Below are positions 37,430 through 45,920 of a DNA stretch of 64,000 nt, in pieces. The notes beneath the pieces are model-generated. The model did no database searches, had not been told where the DNA came from, and was given only the letters and a program-made list of their open reading frames with translations. The first letter of the stretch is position 1. Each line of letters begins with the position of its first letter. A program made the position numbers and the translations under genes. Source of the DNA: CAVUNY01 sp963843535. Lineage in GTDB: Bacteria > Chloroflexota > Anaerolineae > Anaerolineales > Anaerolineaceae. The stretch spans positions 310,001 to 374,000 of the forward strand of contig CAWJKU010000001.1 of the NCBI GenBank assembly GCA_963843535.1, read 5' to 3'.

Positions 37430-38524
37430 ATGAGTACTGATTTCATTGTCCGATTGATAGGAATGATTGTTTTCGCCATCATTGGAGTTGCCTGGGGTAT
37501 ATCACTTGGAAATCTGGCGAACCTTAACCCGGGTCCGTCGACATTTTCGGTGGAATGGTATGCATTCACGATCGGTCTGGTTGGGGCATTAGCGGGTCTG
37601 GTGCTCACGCCATTTCTGACCACTCGGCCGATCCGCGCATTACGCAAGGTCGTTTCGCACATTTCTGCGCACGTTTTGGTTTTTGCACTCATCGGATTGG
37701 TTGTGGGTTTGATCATTGCCGCTTTGCTGGCATATCCCCTGTCGCTTCTTCCCGCACCCTTAGGTTCTTTTTTGCCGTTCATTGGCGTCATCCTTTTTGG
37801 TTACGCCGGCGCAACCGTATTTGTTATGCGTCAAAATGATCTGGCGGCTTTATTTGCTTCGTTTACCACGCGCACGATTGGACCAAGCGCCACAGAACTG
37901 GCGCCGTCTTCATCCGACAGCCGCACGATCCTGCTGGATACCAGCGTGATCATCGATGGGCGGATTGCCGATATCGCCCGCACCGGGTTTGTGCCCGGAT
38001 CGCTGTTGATTCCCCGCTTTGTTTTAGCTGAGCTGCAGTACATTGCCGACTCCTCAGACGGCCTGCGCCGACAACGCGGGCGGAGAGGGATGGAAGTATT
38101 GTCTCAACTGCAAAAAGATACGAATGTCGTGGTGCGCATCAGTGATATCGACGTCGAAGGGACGCGTGAAGTGGATGATAAGCTGGTGATCCTTGCGCGC
38201 CAGATGCGCTGTCCGATCCTGACCAATGACTATAATCTCAATAAAATCGCCGAGTTTCAAGGTGTTACGGTCTTGAACGTCAATGAGCTGGCAAACGCCG
38301 TCAAATCGGTGCTGCTGCCCGGGGAGATTTTGAGAATAAGGGTCATCCAGGAAGGCAAAGAAGTGAACCAGGGCGTTGGTTATATGGACGATGGCACGAT
38401 GGTGGTGGTTGAAAACGGGCGGGATTACGTGAGCCATGAGATCGATGTCACGGTCACCAAAGTCCTTCAGACTGCCGCCGGCAGGATGATTTTTGCGCGA
38501 CCCGAAGAGCGAGGCGATAAATAG
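37430..38524 (+). CDS. PIN-TRAM domain membrane protein (YacL-like)
   Basis: Protein of 364 residues with four N-terminal transmembrane helices (about 5-140), a PIN nuclease domain and a TRAM domain. The PIN part starts TILLDTSVIIDGRIADIA, with further acidic residues in LAELQYIADSSDG, REVDDKLVILA and ILTNDYNLNKIA, so the metal-binding active site looks complete. The TRAM part (GEILRIRVIQEGKEVNQGVGYMDDG) is a typical RNA-binding add-on. Bacillus YacL has this layout and often sits near cysS and rlmB, as here. The start is set by AAGGAG about ten bases before the ATG. The gene is 15 bases before cysS, so an operon PIN-cysS-rlmB is likely. Confidence 0.9.
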   Translation: MSTDFIVRLIGMIVFAIIGVAWGISLGNLANLNPGPSTFSVEWYAFTIGLVGALAGLVLTPFLTTRPIRALRKVVSHISAHVLVFALIGLVVGLIIAALLAYPLSLLPAPLGSFLPFIGVILFGYAGATVFVMRQNDLAALFASFTTRTIGPSATELAPSSSDSRTILLDTSVIIDGRIADIARTGFVPGSLLIPRFVLAELQYIADSSDGLRRQRGRRGMEVLSQLQKDTNVVVRISDIDVEGTREVDDKLVILARQMRCPILTNDYNLNKIAEFQGVTVLNVNELANAVKSVLLPGEILRIRVIQEGKEVNQGVGYMDDGTMVVVENGRDYVSHEIDVTVTKVLQTAAGRMIFARPEERGDK

Positions 38525-38539
38525 AAGGTTGGAGAGGGT

Positions 38540-39949
38540 ATGGCATTAAAAATATATAATACGCTGACGCGTAAAAAGGAAGATTTCGTCACCTTAGAAC
38601 CCGGAAAGGTCCGCATGTATGTGTGCGGACCGACGGTCTACAACAAGGCGCACATCGGCCACGCCATGTCGGCGATGGTCTTTGACATCATCCGCCGTTA
38701 TCTTGAGTACAGCGGCTATGAAGTGATTCATGCCATGAATTTCACCGACGTGGATGATAAGATCATCAACCGCGCCAACCAGATGAACATGGATCCTTTC
38801 GAGCTGGCTGAAGGGTATATCAAAGACTTCCGCCTGAACTTATCCGACTTGCATATCCTGCCGGCGACCATCCAACCCCGCGCCACCCAGGAAATTGACC
38901 AGATTATCCAAATGGTGCAGCGGCTGGTCGACAAGAAAACGGCCTACCCGATGGGTGGGGACGTTTATTTCAGGGTCAGCCAGGATGAGGATTACGGCAA
39001 GCTTTCCGGGCGAAAATTTGGTGAAGAGCAGGCCGGGTACCGCATCGAGGTGGATGATCGCAAAGAAACATCCATGGATTTTGCTTTATGGAAGGGCGCC
39101 AAGCCTGGGGAGCCCGCCTGGGACAGCCCCTGGGGAAAAGGCCGCCCCGGCTGGCATATTGAATGCTCCGCCATGAACCTGCACCATCTGGGGGAACAGA
39201 TCGATATCCACGGCGGTGGCAACGACCTGATTTTTCCGCATCATGAAAATGAGATCGCGCAAACGGAGAGCCTGACGGGGAAACCCTTTGCCCGCTACTG
39301 GATCCACAACGGGATGCTGCAGTTGGGTGGGGAAAAGATGTCAAAATCGTTGGGCAACCTGGTGCTGATCGAAGATTTTCTGGCGCGGCATTCCGCAGAT
39401 GCCCTGCGCATGACTCTGCTCAATTCCGGTTACCGCGGGCCATTGACGTATACCGAAGAAGTGGTCGGCCAATCCGAGCGGGGAATAGAACGCCTGCGGT
39501 CGGCCCTGCGGCCCGCCCTGCTAGGAGCGAAAGGGGCGCCGGATACAAGCCTGAGCGGGTTAGCCAAACAAATCGAAACGACCCGCTCAGGGTTTAGAGA
39601 AGCGATGGACGACGATTTCAATACCTCAATGGCGCTCGCCCAGCTCTTTGAGCTCGTGCGGGTGACCAACCAGACTCGGGCAGACGGCGCCACAAACGAG
39701 CAGCTGAAACCCGCTCAAGACGGCCTGATCACGCTAAGCACCGTGCTCGGATTGACTCTGGAGGAGCTTCAGCAAGAAGCGCAAGCCGCCGACCCATTTA
39801 TCGCCCTGCTCATCGAACTGAGACGCGAACTTCGCACCCAAAAGAACTACGCCCTGGCCGACCAGATCCGTCAAAAATTAACCGAATTGGGCGTGCTGCT
39901 TGAAGACAGCAAAGAAGGCACCACCTGGCGCTGGATAAAAAACGGCTGA
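38540..39949 (+). CDS. cysS: Cysteinyl-tRNA synthetase
   Basis: Charges tRNA-Cys with cysteine. Of 469 residues, normal length. The HIGH-type motif is in PTVYNKAHIGHAMSAMVFD and the KMSKS loop in KMSKSLGNLV. The zinc ligands are the Cys in YVCGPTVYN, the Cys in HIECSAMNL, and the His-Glu in FPHHENEIAQTE. The DALR anticodon-recognition domain occupies the C-terminus. GGAGAGGGT precedes the ATG. It is in line with the PIN-TRAM gene upstream and rlmB downstream. Confidence 0.97.
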   Translation: MALKIYNTLTRKKEDFVTLEPGKVRMYVCGPTVYNKAHIGHAMSAMVFDIIRRYLEYSGYEVIHAMNFTDVDDKIINRANQMNMDPFELAEGYIKDFRLNLSDLHILPATIQPRATQEIDQIIQMVQRLVDKKTAYPMGGDVYFRVSQDEDYGKLSGRKFGEEQAGYRIEVDDRKETSMDFALWKGAKPGEPAWDSPWGKGRPGWHIECSAMNLHHLGEQIDIHGGGNDLIFPHHENEIAQTESLTGKPFARYWIHNGMLQLGGEKMSKSLGNLVLIEDFLARHSADALRMTLLNSGYRGPLTYTEEVVGQSERGIERLRSALRPALLGAKGAPDTSLSGLAKQIETTRSGFREAMDDDFNTSMALAQLFELVRVTNQTRADGATNEQLKPAQDGLITLSTVLGLTLEELQQEAQAADPFIALLIELRRELRTQKNYALADQIRQKLTELGVLLEDSKEGTTWRWIKNG

Positions 39950-40021
39950 TGACTGAGGTCATTTCGTTGAGGCTGGGCTGAAGAAACCTGGGACGTCCAC
40001 GGGTATGGATGGGACAAGAAT

Positions 40022-40759
40022 ATGAAAGAATGGATTACCGGGCGCAACCCGGTTTACGAAGTGCTGAGGGCCAGGCGCAGGCATATTTTCCGGTTGTGGG
40101 TCGCCAAGGGAGCAGAGGAAAAGGGCCGCCTGGCTGAAGTCATTCAGCTGGCGCGAGCGCGGAAATGCGTGGTGGAATGGGTGGCGCGCGGGCAGCTGGA
40201 TGCTTTGGATGATTCCCACCAGGGGGTGGGATTGGAAACCAGTGAATACTCTTACAGCAATCTGATCGATATGCTTGACCTGGCGCGCAGCCGGCAGGAC
40301 CCCTTGTTTATTTTGATCCTGGATGTCATCCAAAACCCGCAGAATCTGGGCACACTGCTGCGTACCGCGGAAGCTGCCGGTGTACACGGCGTGCTGCTGC
40401 CGTTTCGCCGGGCTGCCGGGGTAACCCCGGCGGTAGTTAATGCCAGCTCGGGAGCCAGCGAGCATTTATTGATCGCCCAGATGAATCTGGCTCAGGCGAT
40501 TGACACTTTGAAAGAAGCTGGCGCCTGGGTGATTGGTCTGGAAGGATCGGATGAGGCAACCCCGATCGAGAAAGCCCGCCTGGATGGTCCCCTGGCGCTG
40601 GTGGTAGGCAGTGAAGGTGAGGGAATGCGCCTGCTCGTGCGCAAATCATGCGATTTGCTGGTGCGACTGGACATGGTCGGGCAGGTAGAATCATTCAATG
40701 CTGCGGTCGCCGGCTCGATCGCCCTTTACCTGGCGAGGAAAGCCAGGACGAAATCGTAG
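40022..40759 (+). CDS. rlmB: 23S rRNA 2'-O-methyltransferase, RlmB type
   Basis: SpoU-family methyltransferase that most likely modifies G2251 of 23S rRNA. Of 245 residues. The N-terminal substrate-binding domain starts ITGRNPVYEVLRARR. The SPOUT knot is seen in ILDVIQNPQNLGTLLRTAEAAGVHGVLLP, followed by VVGSEGEGMRLLVRKSCDLLVRL and MVGQVESFNAAVAGSIALY, the three signature motifs with Asn, Arg, Glu and Ser-Asn residues in place. It follows cysS by 72 bases, a gene order shared with many bacteria. No clear ribosome-binding site was seen. Confidence 0.92.
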   Translation: MKEWITGRNPVYEVLRARRRHIFRLWVAKGAEEKGRLAEVIQLARARKCVVEWVARGQLDALDDSHQGVGLETSEYSYSNLIDMLDLARSRQDPLFILILDVIQNPQNLGTLLRTAEAAGVHGVLLPFRRAAGVTPAVVNASSGASEHLLIAQMNLAQAIDTLKEAGAWVIGLEGSDEATPIEKARLDGPLALVVGSEGEGMRLLVRKSCDLLVRLDMVGQVESFNAAVAGSIALYLARKARTKS

Positions 40760-40917
40760 AAAATCCGGCCTTCCGGGCATGTTATAATATACTTTATCGA
40801 TCCGAATATAGGATGATCAGGCGTGATTCCGAGACGAAACGCCAAAACATCTCGCCCGAATATTCGAGTGGATTTTTGAATAATTGTCAAAAAAATATTT
40901 TTTAGGAGGAAATTTCC

Positions 40918-41403
40918 ATGCTAATCAGTAAAGAATTGAATGCAGCCATAAATGAACAAATTGGTCACGAATTTCAAGCCGCCCACCAATACGTAAATAT
41001 CGCCAGTTATTTTGATGGGATTGGCTTGAAGAAATTAGGTAAGATGTTTGTCAAGCAGTCTGAAGAAGAACATACCCACGGGATGAAATTCGCCGATTAC
41101 ATTATAGAAACGGGGGGGACGGTTTCCGTCCCGGCTGTTGTGGCGACAAAATGGGATTTTAAGTCGGTTGAAGAGGCCGTGCAGCTCTCCCTGGATTGGG
41201 AGTGGGAAGTCACCCGGCGAATCAACGCCTTGATGTCGCTGGCGATCGAACAGAAAGATTACGCCGCGCAGGATTTCTTGCGCTGGTTTGTGACTGAGCA
41301 GGTCGAAGAGATTTCCACCATGGATAACCTGCTCAAGATCGTGCGCCAGGCGGGTCCCAAGAACCTGATTATGCTGGAAGCCTATTTCTCGCACGCTGAC
41401 TAA
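40918..41403 (+). CDS. ftn: Ferritin (FtnA-like)
   Basis: Iron-storage protein of 161 residues forming a 24-subunit shell. The four-helix bundle keeps the ferroxidase ligands: Glu in IGHEFQAAHQYVNIA, Glu-His in SEEEHTHGMKFADYI, and Glu/Gln in the third and fourth helices (VTRRINALMSLAIEQKDY, VTEQVEEISTMDNLL). A strong AGGAGGAAATTTCC site precedes the ATG. The upstream 158 bases contain a TATAATATA stretch (near 40783) as possible promoter. No Fur-like box could be confirmed. A dense block of hairpins follows the gene. Confidence 0.93.
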   Translation: MLISKELNAAINEQIGHEFQAAHQYVNIASYFDGIGLKKLGKMFVKQSEEEHTHGMKFADYIIETGGTVSVPAVVATKWDFKSVEEAVQLSLDWEWEVTRRINALMSLAIEQKDYAAQDFLRWFVTEQVEEISTMDNLLKIVRQAGPKNLIMLEAYFSHAD

Positions 41404-41454
41404 ATTAACAGGCTGTAAATAAACATGATTATCCCCAAAAATTAACATTTAGGG

Positions 41455-41664
41455 ATAATCTACATAAAATAACCCCATCCCCCATCCCCTTCCCCAAATT
41501 CGGGGAAGGGGAGAAGTTTTAAGGAGCAATTTGCGGCGCATTGCGCCGCAAATTGCTCCGTTCTTTCTTGTTCCCCGCCCCAGCAGGGGGCGGGGAAAGG
41601 GGTGGGGGTGATAATTAGGTGCATGACTCACCTTGAATTGTAAAAATGGGGGTGAGTCATGTAA
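41455..41664. repeat. Cluster of four strong inverted repeats
   Basis: In order: CCCTTCCCC facing GGGGAAGGG (41488-41511); a 37-base near-perfect palindrome GGAGCAATTTGCGGCGCA with its complement (41523-41559); CCCCGCCCC facing GGGGGCGGGG (41573-41596); and ATGACTCACC facing GGTGAGTCAT (41622-41661). The outer CCCCATCCCC and GGGGTGGGGG blocks (41473 and 41600) also pair, so the block folds as a nested set. It lies between the ends of the ferritin and DUF456 genes. It may be a composite terminator, a REP-like or MITE-like repeat unit, or a small structured RNA. Confidence 0.65.
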
Positions 41665-41677
41665 ACGAGTTGTAGTG

Positions 41678-42184
41678 CTAGCGGGCAAGAAACAACCATG
41701 CCAGGTACAGGCCGATCATCACCAGCCCTATGGCAAAACGCGCCACAACGGACCAACCGCAGCCAAGAGCCATGCCCTTCGTCGATTCGAAGGCGGTTCG
41801 CCAATTTCGCTGGCGGAAGTATTCAATGGCGAACAACGCTACCAGCGAGAGCAGGATTCCGCCGAACACAGGTAAAAAGATGCTGCCGATCATTCCAGCG
41901 ACAAGGGCAATCGTGATGGATGTCCAGCTCGCTCCCGTGCTGCGAGCGCTGGCTCCCATCAGCAGGTTATCTACCAGGCTGCCACCGATCATCAACAAAG
42001 TAATGATCGCGAATAGAATCCAGGCGGTTGTGTTCTGAATGCCGTTTACCAGCCCAAAAATCAGGGCTCCGGCCCAGATAATGACCAGCCCTGGCAGAAT
42101 GGGGACGAAGATCAGACTTAAAAGGCCAAAGATCATGATGGTGAGCATGATCAAGGGGACGCCGATCTGAGTCAGGATTTCCAA
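41678..42184 (-). CDS. DUF456 family membrane protein
   Basis: Small integral membrane protein of 168 residues, DUF456 type. Hydrophobic helices cover nearly the whole length (LIMLTIMIFGLLSLIFVPILPG, ALIFGLVNG, WILFAIITLLMIGG, ALVAGMIGSIFLPVFGGIL). The family's helix pairs with P-x-L-P-G and the Gly-rich second repeat are visible. Function of the family is unknown. The C-terminal segment VVARFAIGLVMIGLYLAWLFLAR ends the protein. It is convergent with ferritin and upstream of nothing in an evident operon. Confidence 0.8.
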   Translation of the reverse strand: MEILTQIGVPLIMLTIMIFGLLSLIFVPILPGLVIIWAGALIFGLVNGIQNTTAWILFAIITLLMIGGSLVDNLLMGASARSTGASWTSITIALVAGMIGSIFLPVFGGILLSLVALFAIEYFRQRNWRTAFESTKGMALGCGWSVVARFAIGLVMIGLYLAWLFLAR

Positions 42185-42206
42185 GTGTTTAACTCCGTGT
42201 TATTTC

Positions 42207-42244
42207 TCACCAGACTGCCATTTTCTACTTGGGCAGCCTGGTGA
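42207..42244 (-). terminator. Hairpin after serS
   Basis: TCACCAGGCTGCC pairs with GGCAGTCTGGTGA around a twelve-base loop, about 25 bases after the serS stop. No T-run follows, so its efficiency as terminator is doubtful. Confidence 0.4.
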
Positions 42245-42269
42245 ATTGATTGTATTATATTAATCCCAA

Positions 42270-43535
42270 CTACTTGATAACCTCAACCCCGCCCATCCAG
42301 GGACGCAGCACCTCCGGTATGATAATCGATCCGTCGGGCTGCTGGTAGTTCTCCAGGACGGCGATCAAGGTGCGGGGCATACCCAGGCCTGAGCCGTTCA
42401 GGGTGTGGGCCAATCGGGTCTTGCCCTCTTGCGTGCGGTATTTTATATTGGCCCGGCGGGCCTGAAAATCGCCTACATTGCTGACCGACGAGACTTCCAG
42501 CCATTCTTCACAGCCCGGAGCCCAGACTTCCAGGTCGTAAGTCACCCTGGCATTGAAACCCAGGTCGCCCGTACATAAGGTCAATACGCGGTAAGTCAGC
42601 CCCAGCAGGCGGCAGGTCTCTTCGGCATCCGCCAGCATTTTCTGCAATTCCCTGTCCGACTCTTCTGGCTTCGCATAGATATACATCTCGACTTTATCAA
42701 ACTGGTGACCGCGTTTAATGCCGCGCACATCACGCCCGGCGCTCATCTTCTCACGCCGGAAGCAGGGAGTATAGGCCGTGTAGCGCAGCGGCAGGTCACT
42801 TTCCGCCAGGACCTCGCCCATGTGCAGGCCGGTAAGGGGAACCTCTGCCGTGGGGACCATCCAAAAATCCTCCTCCGCATCGTGGTACAGGTTCTCTGCA
42901 AATTTAGGGAGCTGACCGGCGGCGAACAGCGTTTCGCCTTTAACCATAAAGGGGGTGTATTTTTCCAGATAGCCCTGGCGGATGTGCAGATCGAGCATCC
43001 AGGCGATCAAGGCGCGCTGCAGGCGGGCGCCGCTTCCGCTCAATACATAAAAGCGCGATCCGGTGATTTTCACGCCCCGGTCGAAATCGATGATTCCCAG
43101 TTTGGGACCGAGCTCCCAATGCGGCAGGGGAGTGAACGAGCGAGTAGGGATCACCCCGCCGGGCTTGACCACCACATTGTCATGTTCATCCCGTCCCAGG
43201 GGCACATCTTCCTGGGGGATGTTGGGAATCACCGCAACCAGCTGCTGCTGGCGGGCTTCGACCTGGCGCACTTTTTCGTCCTGCTCGGCGATCAGATCGC
43301 CGACCTGGCGCATGGCGTCGATTTTGGCCTGGCGTTCTTCCGGGTTTTTCATCCTGCCGATTTCTTTGGATACCGCGTTGCGCTGCGCTTTCAAGCTTTC
43401 CACCTGTCCGATCAAATTGCGGCGTTCAACATCTACCGCCAGGATATCATCCACGATGGCTGTATCCATCTGGCGTCTTTGCAGCGCATCCCGCACCTGT
43501 TCAGGGTGCTCTCGAATTAAATTGATGTCTAACAT
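42270..43535 (-). CDS. serS: Seryl-tRNA synthetase
   Basis: Charges tRNA-Ser with serine. Of 421 residues from ATG 43535, which has GGAGG close upstream and begins MLDINLIREHPEQVRDALQRR, the family's usual N-terminus. The N-terminal coiled-coil arm (about 30-100) is followed by the class II catalytic core: motif 2 in YTPCFRREKMSAGRDVRGIKRGHQFDKVEMY and motif 3 in LNGSGLGMPRTLIAVLENYQ. It is preceded by a T-box leader whose specifier appears to be a serine codon, so expression should rise when uncharged tRNA-Ser accumulates. A longer in-frame reading to 43655 lies inside the leader and is not used. Confidence 0.96.
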   Translation of the reverse strand: MLDINLIREHPEQVRDALQRRQMDTAIVDDILAVDVERRNLIGQVESLKAQRNAVSKEIGRMKNPEERQAKIDAMRQVGDLIAEQDEKVRQVEARQQQLVAVIPNIPQEDVPLGRDEHDNVVVKPGGVIPTRSFTPLPHWELGPKLGIIDFDRGVKITGSRFYVLSGSGARLQRALIAWMLDLHIRQGYLEKYTPFMVKGETLFAAGQLPKFAENLYHDAEEDFWMVPTAEVPLTGLHMGEVLAESDLPLRYTAYTPCFRREKMSAGRDVRGIKRGHQFDKVEMYIYAKPEESDRELQKMLADAEETCRLLGLTYRVLTLCTGDLGFNARVTYDLEVWAPGCEEWLEVSSVSNVGDFQARRANIKYRTQEGKTRLAHTLNGSGLGMPRTLIAVLENYQQPDGSIIIPEVLRPWMGGVEVIK

Positions 43536-43600
43536 GGCAACCTCCACGAGCAAGATGATCCTGGCATCCCATCCATCCGGCGGATGTATGCGGGTATACC

Positions 43601-43873
43601 AGAATAGAAAACGCCCCCTCCGAATTGCAGGACGAGGGGGCGCTCGTGGTACCACCTGCTTTTGCTGCCGGATATAGCAGCCTCATTGCGGGATATCGGT
43701 TCCTCCGGTCCGCTTACGATAGAAAAACCAGGATGCTGGTTTTGTTCATCCCTTCACGGACAGCCTGCTCAAAATGAGCGCCGGGGTGGATTTTGCCTTT
43801 GTACCTGCCAGCTCGCACAACCGCTGGCTTTCTGGAAGGCCGCAAGGCTACTTGATCCCGGGCGGGCTTGTGA
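43601..43873 (-). promoter_or_regulatory. T-box riboswitch for serine, controlling serS
   Basis: Leader RNA on the minus strand. The T-box core reads AGGTGGTACCACGAGCG (near 43642-43658), followed by a terminator stem (GCCCCCTC facing GAGGGGGCG, then TTTTCTATT). Upstream, stem I has the specifier loop with AGTA on the 5' side and AATCCA on the 3' side, so the specifier is UCC (43788-43790), a serine codon, in keeping with the downstream gene. Known T-boxes bind uncharged tRNA at the specifier and T-box bulge to prevent termination. Confidence 0.9.
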
Positions 43874-43878
43874 ACATG

Positions 43879-43907
43879 ATTATAGCGTATCCTTAAGGAA
43901 AGGTCAA
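43879..43907 (-). promoter_or_regulatory. serS T-box promoter
   Basis: On the minus strand TTGACC (43902-43907), 17-base spacer, TATAAT (43879-43884). Transcription would begin near 43873, at the base of stem I. Confidence 0.85.
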
Positions 43908-43957
43908 TCCGCACTGAGTGTTGGTTGATTGGAAGGTAATACATCACCAAATTCATG

Positions 43958-43963
43958 TAGAAT
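43958..43963 (+). promoter_or_regulatory. TAGAAT box six bases before the unknown gene
   Basis: TAGAAT, six bases, ATG, without a ribosome-binding site. No good -35 hexamer at 17 bases. It is one of four such arrangements seen. Confidence 0.4.
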
Positions 43964-43969
43964 TAAAGT

Positions 43970-44647
43970 ATGGACGCCACAACTGTTTTCTTAACCCCCA
44001 GTGAACACGTATATTTGAACGGCGAGAAATTCGCACCCAAAGCCGGAATTTTTGGCAAGACACACCTGATGCATGTCGATTTTGACGCAAACGTCACCCA
44101 GCTTGTCCAGGCAATATTTTCCGCGGCCTTTCTCACCCTTGAGCAGCAGGGGACCCTGCGATTGGAAATTCGTCCTAAGAAGGTGCTGTTTGGCCTGGCT
44201 TCAACCAAAGGCCTGTATGCCGATTCGGTGGGACCGATGGCCGCCTGGCCTGCCCAAACGATCGAGTCTGCCCTGCCTGGCCTGGCTTACCAGCTTGCAT
44301 CCAGCAAAGGCCAGAATGAAGTTTATAACATGATTTATGCCTGGTTAGGTCAGGACAGCAGCTCTCCCTTCGAAGATGTGCTGACCCGGGTCAAGAACGG
44401 CATGGTGGCGCGCGGACTGCTGGGTGCGCATGAGGAACGAACGCTAAAGATTTTTACCCGCACCGTGTTTGACCTGCCCGAGGCGACCCGCCAGCTTGCG
44501 CTGACGCAGCCTATCCAGCCAGTGCAGCAGCTGTTTCAATGGTGTCAAAATTCTCGTCCTGAATTATGGGAAAGCCTGAACAGCCAGATTAAGAAAGCTG
44601 TGACAGCTCACCAGGAAAAAACCGACACGGATATCGACACCGACTGA
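43970..44647 (+). CDS. Protein of unknown function
   Basis: Protein of 225 residues, not recognised. It has no signal peptide, transmembrane helix or Cys motif. The middle contains hydrophobic and helical stretches (LVQAIFSAAFLTLEQQGTLRLEI, VLTRVKNGMVARGLLG), and the ending is very hydrophilic (EKTDTDIDTD). A weak resemblance to GPP34-like all-helical proteins crossed my mind but could not be supported. TAGAAT lies six bases before the ATG, with no ribosome-binding site, so the message may be leaderless. It is followed by coaE and the cdaA operon in the same direction, 116 bases away. Confidence 0.6.
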   Translation: MDATTVFLTPSEHVYLNGEKFAPKAGIFGKTHLMHVDFDANVTQLVQAIFSAAFLTLEQQGTLRLEIRPKKVLFGLASTKGLYADSVGPMAAWPAQTIESALPGLAYQLASSKGQNEVYNMIYAWLGQDSSSPFEDVLTRVKNGMVARGLLGAHEERTLKIFTRTVFDLPEATRQLALTQPIQPVQQLFQWCQNSRPELWESLNSQIKKAVTAHQEKTDTDIDTD

Positions 44648-44763
44648 GCCTCTTTTGGCTGGCGCCGTGTTTGACAATCTGCCAGCCTGAGACTACAATC
44701 ATTTTAAGCCAGGGTAGCCCCTGGGACCATCCCTCCGCGGCAAGCGGCTTCCAAGGAGCGATC

Positions 44764-45912
44764 GTGAGCAAATGGCCAGGTAAATATGTAATCGGCCTGA
44801 CCGGTAATATCGGGACAGGAAAGAGCGTTGTGCGCCGGATGCTTGAGCATCTCGGCGCATATGGTATTGATGCCGATGCTCTTGGCCACCGGGTGATTGC
44901 GAAGGGCGCCCCCGGATACCAGCCCGTGGTGACGACATTTGGCCGCTATGTGCTGTCACCGGAAGGGGAGATAAACCGGGTGAAGCTGGGAAAGATTGTT
45001 TTCAACGACCCGGAAGCTCTGACTCTGCTGGAAAAAATCATCCATCCATACGTCGAACAGGCAATCGATTTAATGGTGCAGCGCGCGCCGCAGCCGGTCA
45101 TCGTGGTGGAAGCTATTAAACTGCTTGAGGCGAATTTGAACCGGCACTGCGACAGCATTTGGGTGACGTATGCCCCACCAGATGTGCAGCTTGCCCGGTT
45201 GGTCCAGCTGCGCAAAATGAATGAAGTGGAGGCCCGCCAGAGGATCGTTTCTCAACCGCCGCAAGAAAGCAAGGTTAAAAGGGCAAATGTGGTTGTGAAG
45301 AACACCGCCACGTTTGAAGATACCTGGAAGCAGGTGGTTTCTGCCTGGCAGAAAAATGTTCCTTTTGCCGTCGAAAGCAGCGGACCTGCCCAACCTGCCG
45401 TGCGAGCTGCTGTTCCTCAAGGAGAAATCAGCGTACAGCGCGGGCGCCCACGCCATTCCTATGAAATTGCCGATCTGATCAACCGCCTCAGACGGCCAGA
45501 GATTCCCCTCAAGAAAGATGATGTGATGGCAGCGTTTGGCGAAAAAGCATTTATGCTGCTCCAGGTTGGCCAGACGAACATGGGTGTAATCGGATGGCAG
45601 GTGGAAAACCTGGTCTCCAGAACGACCGATATTGTCATTGATCCCGCCGTCCCGATCAACCAGGCGCTGCCGGCTTTGATCATGGAAATGGAGAAAGCTT
45701 CTAAAGATTTACAGTGTGAAGCATCCCTGGTTTTTGTGCCGCCCGAACTGGCGAAGCAAGATGGCCTATGGCGCAGCCTGGGATACGACCGCCGCACAGC
45801 CGAATCGCTGGGCGTACTGGCCTGGATGGAAGCAGCGTTGGAATCGGCCCTGCCAAAAACGACGATGTATTTTAAACAACTGCGTATGGATCGGATTTTG
45901 CGCCCGATTTAG
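44764..45912 (+). CDS. coaE: Dephospho-CoA kinase fused to a GNAT-like domain
   Basis: Two-part protein of 382 residues. Residues 1-195 are dephospho-CoA kinase, the last step of CoA synthesis: P-loop GLTGNIGTGKSVVRRML, GIDADALGHRVI, IIHPYVE, and the lid-region VTYAPPDVQLARLVQLRKMNEVEARQRI. The usual enzyme stops around 200 residues. Here a linker is followed by residues about 215-382 with GVIGWQVENLVSRTTDIVIDP and a helix-strand layout ending LWRSLGYDRRTAESLGV, which resembles a GNAT acetyltransferase fold lacking a clear R-x-x-G-x-G. GTG 44764 is chosen, with AAGGAG six bases upstream. cdaA follows after eight bases. A role of the extra domain in sensing acetyl-CoA is conceivable but unproven. 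Confidence 0.85.
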   Translation: MSKWPGKYVIGLTGNIGTGKSVVRRMLEHLGAYGIDADALGHRVIAKGAPGYQPVVTTFGRYVLSPEGEINRVKLGKIVFNDPEALTLLEKIIHPYVEQAIDLMVQRAPQPVIVVEAIKLLEANLNRHCDSIWVTYAPPDVQLARLVQLRKMNEVEARQRIVSQPPQESKVKRANVVVKNTATFEDTWKQVVSAWQKNVPFAVESSGPAQPAVRAAVPQGEISVQRGRPRHSYEIADLINRLRRPEIPLKKDDVMAAFGEKAFMLLQVGQTNMGVIGWQVENLVSRTTDIVIDPAVPINQALPALIMEMEKASKDLQCEASLVFVPPELAKQDGLWRSLGYDRRTAESLGVLAWMEAALESALPKTTMYFKQLRMDRILRPI

Positions 45913-45920
45913 AATTTTCT

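Noticed and set aside
41455..41664. CRISPR array
   Set aside because: The repeats are inverted, each of a different sequence, with no regular spacers and no cas genes in the window.
43536..43655. Longer serS reading and several coding readings through the serS leader
   Set aside because: They run through the T-box core and terminator; the GGAGG-preceded ATG at 43535 gives the normal protein start.
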